Source of the DNA: Canna indica | Lineage: Eukaryota; Streptophyta; Magnoliopsida; Zingiberales; Cannaceae | NCBI GenBank assembly: GCA_034359265.1 | Contig: CP136896.1 | Location: 35,082,001-35,146,000, forward strand | Length of the DNA: 64,000 nt | Direction of reading: 5' to 3' | Shown here: positions 12,494-25,243 of the stretch, piece after piece | Layout of the letters: each line of letters begins with the position of its first letter | Position numbering within the stretch: the stretch's first letter is position 1 | The notes under the pieces: generated by a model | What the model was told of the DNA's origin: nothing | The model's database searches: none | Seen by the model: only the letters and a program-made list of their open reading frames with translations | Made by a program: the position numbers and the translations under genes

Positions 12494-13139
12494 GTGAATG
12501 TTCTGGAGTCGCTCGGGACTCTGATTACAGGGCGTTTCGAGCCGATACCCCGAATTTCAATCAGTCGGCTTCGTTCAAGATTCTATTCGAAAAATCGTGT
12601 AATTCTGTGCATTAGTCTGTCAAAAATAACTCGATTAACAACTTCTCCCATCGCAGTGAATGTTCTGGAGTCGCTCGGTACTTAGATTACTGGGCGTTTC
12701 GAGCTGATACCCCGAAGTTCAATCAGTCGGCATCGTTCAAGATCTATTCGAAAAATCATGCAATTCTTTGCATTAGTCTGTCAAAAATAACTCGATTAAC
12801 AACTTCTCCCATCACAGTGAATGTTCTGGAGTCGCTCGGGACTCAGATTACAGGGCGTTTCGAGCCGATACCCCGAAGTTCAATCAGTCTGCTTCGTTCA
12901 AGATTCTATTCGAAAAATAGTGCAATTCTGTGCATTAGTCTGTCGAGAATAACTCGATTAACAACTTCTCCCATCGCAGTGAATCTTCTGGAGTCGCTCG
13001 GTACTCAGATTACTGGGCGTTTCGAGCTGATACCCCAAAGTTCAATCAGTCGGCATCATTCAAGATCTATTCAAAAAATCATGCAATTCTTTGCATTAGT
13101 CTGTCAAAAATAACTCTATTAACAACTTCTCCCATCACA
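12494..13139. repeat. 4-mer HOR, copy 2 (646 bp)
   Basis: This is a tandem copy of the preceding 4-mer, with the same GAATCTTCTGG chimera (12979) and the same CTCTATTAAC junction. The two copies look identical by eye, which suggests a very recent duplication or an assembly duplication. Confidence 0.88.
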
Positions 13140-13462
13140 GTGAATGTTCTGGAGTCGCTCGGGACTCTGATTACAGGGCGTTTCGAGCCGATACCCCGAA
13201 TTTCAATCAGTCGGCTTCGTTCAAGATTCTATTCGAAAAATCGTGTAATTCTGTGCATTAGTCTGTCAAAAATAACTCGATTAACAACTTCTCCCATCGC
13301 AGTGAATGTTCTGGAGTCGCTCGGTACTTAGATTACTGGGCGTTTCGAGCTGATACCCCGAAGTTCAATCAGTCGGCATCGTTCAAGATCTATTCGAAAA
13401 ATCATGCAATTCTTTGCATTAGTCTGTCAAAAATAACTCGATTAACAACTTCTCCCATCACA
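13140..13462. repeat. Partial third 4-mer copy: b1 b2 dimer
   Basis: This b1 b2 pair begins right after CTCTATTAAC, like the two preceding 4-mers. It continues into c1 at 13,463, but the chimeric fourth monomer is replaced by a normal c2. The third copy is therefore broken by exchange with the following 8-mer block. Confidence 0.82.
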
Positions 13463-14753
13463 GTGAATGTTCTGGAGTCGCTCGGGACTCAGATTACAGG
13501 GCGTTTCGAGCCGATACCCCGAAGTTCAATCAGTCTGCTTCGTTCAAGATTCTATTCGAAAAATAGTGCAATTCTGTGCATTAGTCTGTCGAGAATAACT
13601 CGATTAACAACTTCTCCCATCGCAGTGAATGTTCTGGAGTCGCTCGGTACTCAGATTACTGGGCATTTCGAGCCGATACCCCGAAGTTCAATCAGTCGGC
13701 CTCGTTCAAAATCAATTCGAAAAATCGTGCAATTCTTTGCATTAGTCTATCAAAAATAACTCGATTAACAACTTCTCCCATCACAGTGAATGTTCTGGAG
13801 TCGCTCGGGACTCAGATTACAGGGCGTTTCGAGCCGATACCCCGAAGTTCAATCAGTTGGCATTGTTCAAGATCTATTCAAAAAATAATGCAATTCTTTG
13901 AATTAGTCTATCAAAAATAACTCGGTTAACAACTTCTCCCATCACAGTGAATGTTCTGGAGTCGCTCGGGACTCAGATTACAGGGCGTTTCGAGCCGATA
14001 CCCAGAAGTTCAATCAGTCTGCTTCGTTCAAGATTCTATTCGAAAAATCGTGCAATTCTTTGCATTAGTCTGTCAAAAATAACTTGATTAACAACTTCTC
14101 CCATCGCAGTGAATGTTCTGGAGTCGCTCGGGACTCTGATTTCTGGTCGTTTTGAGCCGATACACCGAAGTTCAATCAGTCGGCTTCGTTCAAGATCTAT
14201 TCGAATAGTCATGCAATTCTTTGCATTAGTCTGTCAAAAATAACTCGATTAACAAATTCTCCCATCATAGTTAATGTTCTGGAGTTGCTCGGGACTCAGA
14301 TTATAGGGCGTTTCGAGCCGATACCCCGAAGTTCAATCAGTCGGCATCGTTCAAGATCTATTCGAAAAATCATGCAATTCTTTGCATTAGTCTGTCAAAA
14401 ATAACTCGATTAACAACTTCTCCCATCACAGTGAATGTTCTGGAGTCGCTCGGGACTCTGATTACAGGGCGTTTCGAGCCGATACCCCGAATTTCAATCA
14501 GTCGGCTTCGTTCAAGATTCTATTCGAAAAATCGTGTAATTCTGTGCATTAGCCTGTCAAGAATAACTGGATTAACAACTTCTCCCATCGCAGTGAATGT
14601 TCTGGAGTCGCTCGGTACTCAGATTACTGGGCGTTTCGAGACGATACCCCGAAGTTCAATCAGTCGGCTTCGTTCAAAATCAATTCGAAAAATCGTGCAA
14701 TTCTTTGCATTAGTCTGTCAAAAATAACTCGATTAACAACTTCTCCCATCACA
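13463..14753. repeat. 8-mer HOR, copy 1 (1,291 bp): c1 c2 e d M1 M2 a1 a2
   Basis: Private markers are CATTGTTC and TTTGAATTAG in e (13786), CTCGGTTAAC after it, GTCTATCAAAAAT in c2 and CTGGATTAAC in a1. The following copy carries all of them. Confidence 0.88.
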
Positions 14754-16044
14754 GTGAATGTTCTGGAGTCGCTCGGGACTCAGATTACAGGGCGTTTCGA
14801 GCCGATACCCCGAAGTTCAATCAGTCTGCTTCGTTCAAGATTCTATTCGAAAAATAGTGCAATTCTGTGCATTAGTCTGTCGAGAATAACTCGATTAACA
14901 ACTTCTCCCATCGCAGTGAATGTTCTGGAGTCGCTCGGTACTCAGATTACTGGGCATTTCGAGCCGATACCCCGAAGTTCAATCAGTCGGCCTCGTTCAA
15001 AATCAATTCGAAAAATCGTGCAATTCTTTGCATTAGTCTATCAAAAATAACTCGATTAACAACTTCTCCCATCACAGTGAATGTTCTGGAGTCGCTCGGG
15101 ACTCAGATTACAGGGCGTTTCGAGCCGATACCCCGAAGTTCAATCAGTTGGCATTGTTCAAGATCTATTCAAAAAATAATGCAATTCTTTGAATTAGTCT
15201 ATCAAAAATAACTCGGTTAACAACTTCTCCCATCACAGTGAATGTTCTGGAGTCGCTCGGGACTCAGATTACAGGGCGTTTCGAGCCGATACCCAGAAGT
15301 TCAATCAGTCTGCTTCGTTCAAGATTCTATTCGAAAAATCGTGCAATTCTTTGCATTAGTCTGTCAAAAATAACTTGATTAACAACTTCTCCCATCGCAG
15401 TGAATGTTCTGGAGTCGCTCGGGACTCTGATTTCTGGTCGTTTTGAGCCGATACACCGAAGTTCAATCAGTCGGCTTCGTTCAAGATCTATTCGAATAGT
15501 CATGCAATTCTTTGCATTAGTCTGTCAAAAATAACTCGATTAACAAATTCTCCCATCATAGTTAATGTTCTGGAGTTGCTCGGGACTCAGATTATAGGGC
15601 GTTTCGAGCCGATACCCCGAAGTTCAATCAGTCGGCATCGTTCAAGATCTATTCGAAAAATCATGCAATTCTTTGCATTAGTCTGTCAAAAATAACTCGA
15701 TTAACAACTTCTCCCATCACAGTGAATGTTCTGGAGTCGCTCGGGACTCTGATTACAGGGCGTTTCGAGCCGATACCCCGAATTTCAATCAGTCGGCTTC
15801 GTTCAAGATTCTATTCGAAAAATCGTGTAATTCTGTGCATTAGCCTGTCAAGAATAACTGGATTAACAACTTCTCCCATCGCAGTGAATGTTCTGGAGTC
15901 GCTCGGTACTCAGATTACTGGGCGTTTCGAGACGATACCCCGAAGTTCAATCAGTCGGCTTCGTTCAAAATCAATTCGAAAAATCGTGCAATTCTTTGCA
16001 TTAGTCTGTCAAAAATAACTCGATTAACAACTTCTCCCATCACA
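14754..16044. repeat. 8-mer HOR, copy 2 (1,291 bp)
   Basis: This is a tandem copy of the preceding 8-mer with the same private markers. Its last two monomers, a1 (15722) and a2, also begin the first of the three 13-mers, so the two expansions overlap. The CTGGATTAAC of a1 was carried into all three 13-mers. Confidence 0.87.
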
Positions 16045-17819
16045 GTAAATGTTCTGGAGTCGCTCGGGACTCAGATTACAGGGCATTTCCAGCCGATACC
16101 CCGAAGTTCAATCAGTCGGCATCGTTCAAGATCTATTCGAAAAATCATGCAATTCTTTGCATTAGTCTGTCAAAAATAACTCGATTAACAACTTCTCCTA
16201 TCACAGTTAATGTTCTGGAGTCGCTCGGGACTCAGATTACAGGGCGTTTCGAGCCGATACCCCGAATTTCAATCAGTCGACTTCGTTCAAGATTCTATTC
16301 GAAAAATCGTGCAATTCTGTGCATTAGTCTGTCAAAAATAACTCGATTAACAACTTCTCCCATCGCAGTGAATGTTCTGGAGTCGCTCGGTACTCAGATT
16401 ACTGGGCGTTTCGAGCTGATACCCCAAAGTTCAATCAGTCGGTATCATTCAAGATCTATTCAAAAAATCATGCAATTCTTTGCATTAGTCTGTCAAAAAT
16501 AACTCGATTAACAACTTCTCCCATCACAGTGAATGTTCTGGAGTCGCTCGGGACTCTGATTACAGGGCGTTTCGAGCCGATACCCCAAATTTCAATCAGT
16601 CGGCTTCGTTCAAGATTCTATTCGAAAAATCGTGTAATTCTGTGCATTAGTCTGTCAAAAATAACTCGATTAACAACTTCTCCCATCGCAGTGAATGTTC
16701 TGGAGTCGCTCGGTACTTAGATTACTGGGCGTTTCGAGCTGATACCCCGAAGTTCAAACAGTCGGCATCGTTCAAGATCTATTCGAAAAATCATGCAATT
16801 CTTTGCATTAGTCTGTCAAAAATAACTCGATTAACAACTTCTCCCATCACAGTGAATGTTCTGGAGTCGCTCGGGACTCAGATTACAGGGCGTTTCGAGC
16901 CGATACCCCGAAGTTCAATCAGTCTGCTTCGTTCAAGATTCTATTCGAAAAATAGTGCAATTCTGTGCATTAGTCTGTCGAGAATAACTCGATTAACAAC
17001 TTCTCCCATCGCAGTGAATGTTCTGGAGTCGCTCGGTACTCAGATTACTGGGCATTTCGAGCCGATACCCCGAAGTTCAATCAGTCGGCCTCGTTCAAAA
17101 TCAATTCGAAAAATCGTGCAATTCTTTGCATTAGTCTGTCAAAAATAACTCGATTAACAACTTCTCCCATCACAGTTAATGTTCTGGAGTCGCTCGGGAC
17201 TCAGATTTCAGGGCGTTTCGAGCCGATACCCCGAAGTTCAATCAGTTGGCATCGTTCAAGATCTATTCAAAAAATAATGCAATTCTTTGCATTAGTCTAT
17301 CAAAAATAACTCGATTAACAACTTCTCCCATCACAGTGAATGTTCTGGAGTCGCTCGGGACTCAGATTACAGGGCGTTTCGAGCCGATACCCAGAAGTTC
17401 AATCAGTCTGCTTCGTTCAAGATTCTATTCGAAAAATCGTGCAATTCTTTGCATTAGTCTGTCAAAAATAACTTGATTAACAACTTCTCCCATCGCAGTG
17501 AATGTTCTGGAGTCGCTCGGGACTCTGATTTCTGGTCGTTTTGAGCCGATACACCGAAGTTCAATCAGTCGGCTTCGTTCAAGATCTATTCGAATAGTCA
17601 TGCAATTCTTTGCATTAGTCTGTCAAAAATAACTCGATTAACAAATTCTCCCATCATAGTTAATGTTCTGGAGTTGCTCGGGACTCAGATTATAGGGCGT
17701 TTCGAGCCGATACCCCGAAGTTCAATCAGTCGGCATCGTTCAAGATCTATTCGAAAAATCATGCAATTCTTTGCATTAGTCTGTCAAAAATAACTCGATT
17801 AACAACTTCTCCCATCACA
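15722..17819. repeat. 13-mer HOR, tandem copy 1 (2,098 bp)
   Basis: Phased on a1 the order is a1 a2 f g h b1 b2 c1 c2 e d M1 M2. Markers shared by all three copies are CTGGATTAAC in a1, GGTATCATTC in h, CCCCAAATTTC in b1 and TTCAAACAGTC in b2. A private change here is CAGATTTCAGGG in e (17175). Confidence 0.9.
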
Positions 17820-19917
17820 GTGAATGTTCTGGAGTCGCTCGGGACTCTGATTACAGGGCGTTTCGAGCCGATACCCCGAATTTCAATCAGTCGGCTTCGT
17901 TCAAGATTCTATTCGAAAAATCGTGTAATTCTGTGCATTAGCCTGTCAAGAATAACTGGATTAACAACTTCTCCCATCGCAGTGAATGTTCTGGAGTCGC
18001 TCGGTACTCAGATTACTGGGCGTTTCGAGACGATACCCCGAAGTTCAATCAGTCGGCTTCGTTCAAAATCAATTCGAAAAATCGTGCAATTCTTTGCATT
18101 AGTCTGTCAAAAATAACTCGATTAACAACTTCTCCCATCACAGTAAATGTTCTGGAGTCGCTCGGGACTCAGATTACAGGGCATTTCCAGCCGATACCCC
18201 GAAGTTCAATCAGTCGGCATCGTTCAAGATCTATTCGAAAAATCATGCAATTCTTTGCATTAGTCTGTCAAAAATAACTCGATTAACAACTTCTCCTATC
18301 ACAGTTAATGTTCTGGAGTCGCTCGGGACTCAGATTACAGGGCGTTTCGAGCCGATACCCCGAATTTCAATCAGTCGACTTCGTTCAAGATTCTATTCGA
18401 AAAATCGTGCAATTCTGTGCATTAGTCTGTCAAAAATAACTCGATTAACAACTTCTCCCATCGCAGTGAATGTTCTGGAGTCGCTCGGTACTCAGATTAC
18501 TGGGCGTTTCGAGCTGATACCCCAAAGTTCAATCAGTCGGTATCATTCAAGATCTATTCAAAAAATCATGCAATTCTTTGCATTAGTCTGTCAAAAATAA
18601 CTCGATTAACAACTTCTCCCATCACAGTGAATGTTCTGGAGTCGCTCGGGACTCTGATTACAGGGCGTTTCGAGCCGATACCCCAAATTTCAATCAGTCG
18701 GCTTCGTTCAAGATTCTATTCGAAAAATCGTGTAATTCTGTGCATTAGTCTGTCAAAAATAACTCGATTAACAACTTCTCCCATCGCAGTGAATGTTCTG
18801 GAGTCGCTCGGTACTTAGATTACTGGGCGTTTCGAGCTGATACCCCGAAGTTCAAACAGTCGGCATCGTTCAAGATCTATTCGAAAAATCATGCAATTCT
18901 TTGCATTAGTCTGTCAAAAATAACTCGATTAACAACTTCTCCCATCACAGTGAATGTTCTGGAGTCGCTCGGGACTCAGATTACAGGGCGTTTCGAGCCG
19001 ATACCCCGAAGTTCAATCAGTCTGCTTCGTTCAAGATTCTATTCGAAAAATAGTGCAATTCTGTGCATTAGTCTGTCGAGAATAACTCGATTAACAACTT
19101 CTCCCATCGCAGTGAATGTTCTGGAGTCGCTCGGTACTCAGATTACTGGGCATTTCGAGCCGATACCCCGAAGTTCAATCAGTCGGCCTCGTTCAAAATC
19201 AATTCGAAAAATCGTGCAATTCTTTGCATTAGTCTGTCAAAAATAACTCGATTAACAACTTCTCCCATCACAGTTAATGTTCTGGAGTCGCTCGGGACTC
19301 AGATTACAGGGCGTTTCGAGCCGATACCCCGAAGTTCAATCAGTTGGCATCGTTCAAGATCTATTCAAAAAATAATGCAATTCTTTGCATTAGTCTATCA
19401 AAAATAACTCGATTAACAACTTCTCCCATCACAGTGAATGTTCTGGAGTCGCTCGGGACTCAGATTACAGGGCGTTTCGAGCCGATACCCAGAAGTTCAA
19501 TCAGTCTGCTTCGTTCAAGATTCTATTCGAAAAATCGTGCAATTCTTTGCATTAGTCTGTCAAAAATAACTTGATTAACAACTTCTCCCATCGCAGTGAA
19601 TGTTCTGGAGTCGCTCGGGACTCTGATTTCTGGTCGTTTTGAGCCGATACACCGAAGTTCAATCAGTCGGCTTCGTTCAAGATCTATTCGAATAGTCATG
19701 CAATTCTTTGCATTAGTCTGTCAAAAATAACTCGATTAACAAATTCTCCCATCATAGTTAATGTTCTGGAGTTGCTCGGGACTCAGATTATAGGGCGTTT
19801 CGAGCCGATACCCCGAGGTTCAATCAGTCGGCATCGTTCAAGATCTATTCGAAAAATCATGCAATTCTTTGCATTAGTCTGTCAAAAATAACTCGATTAA
19901 CAACTTCTCCCATCACA
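17820..19917. repeat. 13-mer HOR, tandem copy 2 (2,098 bp)
   Basis: It has the same order and markers as copy 1. The one private change I noticed is CCCCGAGGTTC in M2 (near 19,816). Confidence 0.9.
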
Positions 19918-22015
19918 GTGAATGTTCTGGAGTCGCTCGGGACTCTGATTACAGGGCGTTTCGAGCCGATACCCCGAATTTCAATCAGTCGGCTTCGTTC
20001 AAGATTCTATTCGAAAAATCGTGTAATTCTGTGCATTAGCCTGTCAAGAATAACTGGATTAACAACTTCTCCCATCGCAGTGAATGTTCTGGAGTCGCTC
20101 GGTACTCAGATTACTGGGCGTTTCGAGACGATACCCCGAAGTTCAATCAGTCGGCTTCGTTCAAAATCAATTCGAAAAATCGTGCAATTCTTTGCATTAG
20201 TCTGTCAAAAATAACTCGATTAACAACTTCTCCCATCACAGTAAATGTTCTGGAGTCGCTCGGGACTCAGATTACAGGGCATTTCCAGCCGATACCCCGA
20301 AGTTCAATCAGTCGGCATCGTTCAAGATCTATTCGAAAAATCATGCAATTCTTTGCATTAGTCTGTCAAAAATAACTCGATTAACAACTTCTCCTATCAC
20401 AGTTAATGTTCTGGAGTCGCTCGGGACTCAGATTACAGGGCGTTTCGAGCCGATACCCCGAATTTCAATCAGTCGACTTCGTTCAAGATTCTATTCGAAA
20501 AATCGTGCAATTCTGTGCATTAGTCTGTCAAAAATAACTCGATTAACAACTTCTCCCATCGCAGTGAATGTTCTGGAGTCGCTCGGTACTCAGATTATTG
20601 GGCGTTTCGAGCTGATACCCCAAAGTTCAATCAGTCGGTATCATTCAAGATCTATTCAAAAAATCATGCAATTCTTTGCATTAGTCTGTCAAAAATAACT
20701 CGATTAACAACTTCTCCCATCACAGTGAATGTTCTGGAGTCGCTCGGGACTCTGATTACAGGGCGTTTCGAGCCGATACCCCAAATTTCAATCAGTCGGC
20801 TTCGTTCAAGATTCTATTCGAAAAATCGTGTAATTCTGTGCATTAGTCTGTCAAAAATAACTCGATTAACAACTTCTCCCATCGCAGTGAATGTTCTGGA
20901 GTCGCTCGGTACTTAGATTACTGGGCGTTTCGAGCTGATACCCCGAAGTTCAAACAGTCGGCATCGTTCAAGATCTATTCGAAAAATCATGCAATTCTTT
21001 GCATTAGTCTGTCAAAAATAACTCGATTAACAACTTCTCCCATCACAGTGAATGTTCTGGAGTCGCTCGGGACTCAGATTACAGGGCGTTTCGAGCCGAT
21101 ACCCCGAAGTTCAATCAGTCTGCTTCGTTCAAGATTCTATTCGAAAAATAGTGCAATTCTGTGCATTAGTCTGTCGAGAATAACTCGATTAACAACTTCT
21201 CCCATCGCAGTGAATGTTCTGGAGTCGCTCGGTACTCAGATTACTGGGCATTTCGAGCCGATACCCCGAAGTTCAATCAGTCGGCCTCGTTCAAAATCAA
21301 TTCGAAAAATCGTGCAATTCTTTGCATTAGTCTGTCAAAAATAACTCGATTAACAACTTCTCCCATCACAGTTAATGTTCTGGAGTCGCTCGGGACTCAG
21401 ATTACAGGGCGTTTCGAGCCGATACCCCGAAGTTCAATCAGTTGGCATCGTTCAAGATCTATTCAAAAAATAATGCAATTCTTTGCATTAGTCTATCAAA
21501 AATAACTCGATTAACAACTTCTCCCATCACAGTGAATGTTCTGGAGTCGCTCGGGACTCATATTACAGGGCGTTTCGAGCCGATACCCAGAAGTTCAATC
21601 AGTCTGCTTCGTTCAAGATTCTATTCGAAAAATCGTGCAATTCTTTGCATTAGTCTGTCAAAAATAACTTGATTAACAACTTCTCCCATCGCAGTGAATG
21701 TTCTGGAGTCGCTCGGGACTCTGATTTCTGGTCGTTTTGAGCCGATACACCGAAGTTCAATCAGTCGGCTTCGTTCAAGATCTATTCGAATAGTCATGCA
21801 ATTCTTTGCATTAGTCTGTCAAAAATAACTCGATTAACAAATTCTCCCATCATAGTTAATGTTCTGGAGTTGCTCGGGACTCAGATTATAGGGCGTTTCG
21901 AGCCGATACCCCGAAGTTCAATCAGTCGGCATCGTTCAAGATCTATTCGAAAAATCATGCAATTCTTTGCATTAGTCTGTCAAAAATAACTCGATTAACA
22001 ACTTCTCCCATCATA
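19918..22015. repeat. 13-mer HOR, tandem copy 3 (2,098 bp)
   Basis: It has the same order as copies 1 and 2. Private changes are GATTATTGGG in h (20564) and GACTCATATTACAG in d (near 21,559). The d change is shared with the d of the first 10-mer (near 23,173) but not the later ones. This ties the 13-mer and 10-mer series together and dates the change to the transition. Confidence 0.9.
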
Positions 22016-23629
22016 GATAATGTTCTGGAGTCGTTCGGGACTCAGATTATAGGGCGTTTCGAGCCGATACCCCGAAGTTCAATCAGTCTGCTTCATTCAA
22101 GATTCTATTCGAAAAATCGTGCAATTCTGTGCATTAGTCTGTCAAAAATAACTCGATTAACAACTTCTCCCATCGCAGTGAATGTTCTGGAGTCGCTCGG
22201 TACTCAGATTACTGGGCGTTTCGAGCTGATACCCCAAAGTTCAATCAGTCGGTATCATTCAAGATCTATTCAAAAAATCATGCAATTCTTTGCATTAGTC
22301 TGTCAAAAATAACTCGATTAACAACTTCTCCCATCACAGTGAATGTTCTGGAGTCGCTCGGGACTCTGATTACAGGGCGTTTCGAGCCGATACCCCAAAT
22401 TTCAATCAGTCGGCTTCGTTCAAGATTCTATTCGAAAAATCGTGTAATTCTGTGCATTAGTCTGTCAAAAATAACTCGATTAACAACTTCTCCCATCGCA
22501 GTGAAAGTTCTGGAGTCGCTCGGTACTTAGATTACTGGGCGTTTCGAGCTGATACCCCGAAGTTCAAACAGTCGGCATCGTTCAAGATCTATTCGAAAAA
22601 TCATGCAATTCTTTGCATTAGTCTGTCAAAAATAACTCGATTAACAACTTCTCCCATCACAGTGAATGTTCTGGAGTCGCTCGGGACTCTGATTACAGGG
22701 CGTTTCGAGCCGATACCCCGAAGTTCAATCAGTCTGCTTCGTTCAAGATTCTATTCGAAAAATAGTGCAATTCTGTGCATTAGTCTGTCGAGAATAACTC
22801 GATTAACAACTTCTCCCATCGCAGTGAATGTTCTGGAGTCGCTCGGTACTCAGATTACTGGGCATTTCGAGCCGATACCCCGAAGTTCAATCAGTCGGCC
22901 TCGTTCAAAATCAATTCGAAAAATCGTGCAATTCTTTGCATTAGTCTGTCAAAAATAACTCGATTAACAACTTCTCCCATCACAGTTAATGTTCTGGAGT
23001 CGCTCGGGACTCAGATTACAGGGCGTTTCGAGCCGATACCCCGAAGTTCAATCAGTTGGCATCGTTCAAGATCTATTCAAAAAATAATGCAATTCTTTGC
23101 ATTAGTCTATCAAAAATAACTCGATTAACAACTTCTCCCATCACAGTGAATGTTCTGGAGTCGCTCGGGACTCATATTACAGGGCGTTTCGAGCCGATAC
23201 CCAGAAGTTCAATCAGTCTGCTTCGTTCAAGATTCTATTCGAAAAATCGTGCAATTCTTTGCATTAGTCTGTCAAAAATAACTTGATTAACAACTTCTCC
23301 CATCGCAGTGAATGTTCTGGAGTCGCTCGGGACTCTGATTTCTGGTCGTTTTGAGCCGATACACCGAAGTTCAATCAGTCGGCTTCGTTCAAGATCTATT
23401 CGAATAGTCATGCAATTCTTTGCATTAGTCTGTCAAAAATAACTCGATTAACAAATTCTCCCATCATAGTTAATGTTCTGGAGTTGCTCGGGACTCAGAT
23501 TATAGGGCGTTTCGAGCCGATACCCCGAAGTTCAATCAGTCGGCATCGTTCAAGATCTATTCGAAAAATCATGCAATTCTTTGCATTAGTCTGTCAAAAA
23601 TAACTCGATTAACAACTTCTCCCATCATA
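22016..23629. repeat. 10-mer HOR, copy 1 (1,614 bp): M3 h b1 b2 c1 c2 e d M1 M2
   Basis: M3 replaces a1 a2 f g of the 13-mer. M3 looks like M2 in its first half (ATAATG start, TATAGGGCG) and like g in its second half (GATTCTATTCG, GTGCAATTCTGTGC). Its private GTCGTTCGGG and CTTCATTC make it easy to follow. b2 carries GTGAAAGTTC, which defines the series. Confidence 0.9.
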
Positions 23630-25243
23630 GATAATGTTCTGGAGTCGTTCGGGACTCAGATTATAGGGCGTTTCGAGCCGATACCCCGAAGTTCAATCAG
23701 TCTGCTTCATTCAAGATTCTATTCGAAAAATCGTGCAATTCTGTGCATTAGTCTGTCAAAAATAACTCGATTAACAACTTCTCCCATCGCAGTGAATGTT
23801 CTGGAGTCGCTCGGTACTCAGATTACTGGGCGTTTCGAGCTGATACCCCAAAGTTCAATCAGTCGGTATCATTCAAGATCTATTCAAAAAATCATGCAAT
23901 TCTTTGCATTAGTCTGTCAAAAATAACTCGATTAACAACTTCTCCCATCACAGTGAATGTTCTGGAGTCGCTCGGGACTCTGATTACAGGGCGTTTCGAG
24001 CCGATACCCCAAATTTCAATCAGTCGGCTTCGTTCAAGATTCTATTCGAAAAATCGTGTAATTCTGTGCATTAGTCTGTCAAAAATAACTCGATTAACAA
24101 CTTCTCCCATCGCAGTGAAAGTTCTGGAGTCGCTCGGTACTTAGATTACTGGGCGTTTCGAGCTGATACCCCGAAGTTCAAACAGTCGGCATCGTTCAAG
24201 ATCTATTCGAAAAATCATGCAATTCTTTGCATTAGTCTGTCAAAAATAACTCGATTAACAACTTCTCCCATCACAGTGAATGTTCTGGAGTCGCTCGGGA
24301 CTCTGATTACAGGGCGTTTCGAGCCGATACCCCGAAGTTCAATCAGTCTGCTTCGTTCAAGATTCTATTCGAAAAATAGTGCAATTCTGTGCATTAGTCT
24401 GTCGAGAATAACTCGATTAACAACTTCTCCCATCGCAGTGAATGTTCTGGAGTCGCTCGGTACTCAGATTACTGGGCATTTCGAGCCGATACCCCGAAGT
24501 TCAATCAGTCGGCCTCGTTCAAAATCAATTCGAAAAATCGTGCAATTCTTTGCATTAGTCTGTCAAAAATAACTCGATTAACAACTTCTCCCATCACAGT
24601 TAATGTTCTGGAGTCGCTCGGGACTCAGATTACAGGGCGTTTCGAGCCGATACCCCGAAGTTCAATCAGTTGGCATCGTTCAAGATCTATTCAAAAAATA
24701 ATGCAATTCTTTGCATTAGTCTATCAAAAATAACTCGATTAACAACTTCTCCCATCACAGTGAATGTTCTGGAGTCGCTCGGGACTCAGATTACAGGGCG
24801 TTTCGAGCCGATACCCAGAAGTTCAATCAGTCTGCTTCGTTCAAGATTCTATTCGAAAAATCGTGCAATTCTTTGCATTAGTCTGTCAAAAATAACTTGA
24901 TTAACAACTTCTCCCATCGCAGTGAATGTTCTGGAGTCGCTCGGGACTCTGATTTCTGGTCGTTTTGAGCCGATACACCGAAGTTCAATCAGTCGGCTTC
25001 GTTCAAGATCTATTCGAATAGTCATGCAATTCTTTGCATTAGTCTGTCAAAAATAACTCGATTAACAAATTCTCCCATCATAGTTAATGTTCTGGAGTTG
25101 CTCGGGACTCAGATTATAGGGCGTTTCGAGCCGATACCCCGAAGTTCAATCAGTCGGCATCGTTCAAGATCTATTCGAAAAATCATGCAATTCTTTGCAT
25201 TAGTCTGTCAAAAATAACTCGATTAACAACTTCTCCCATCATA
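23630..25243. repeat. 10-mer HOR, copy 2 (1,614 bp)
   Basis: It has the same order and markers as copy 1, but d reverts to GACTCAGATTACAG. c1 reads GGGACTCTG in place of GGGACTCAG, as in copies 1 and 3. Confidence 0.9.

Noticed and set aside
16529..22015. Equal 2,098-bp length of the left 13-mer and the right 13-mer at 59,775 as evidence of identity
   Set aside because: Both simply contain five 162-bp and eight 161-bp monomers. Their monomer types and order differ, so the equal length is a coincidence of counts.
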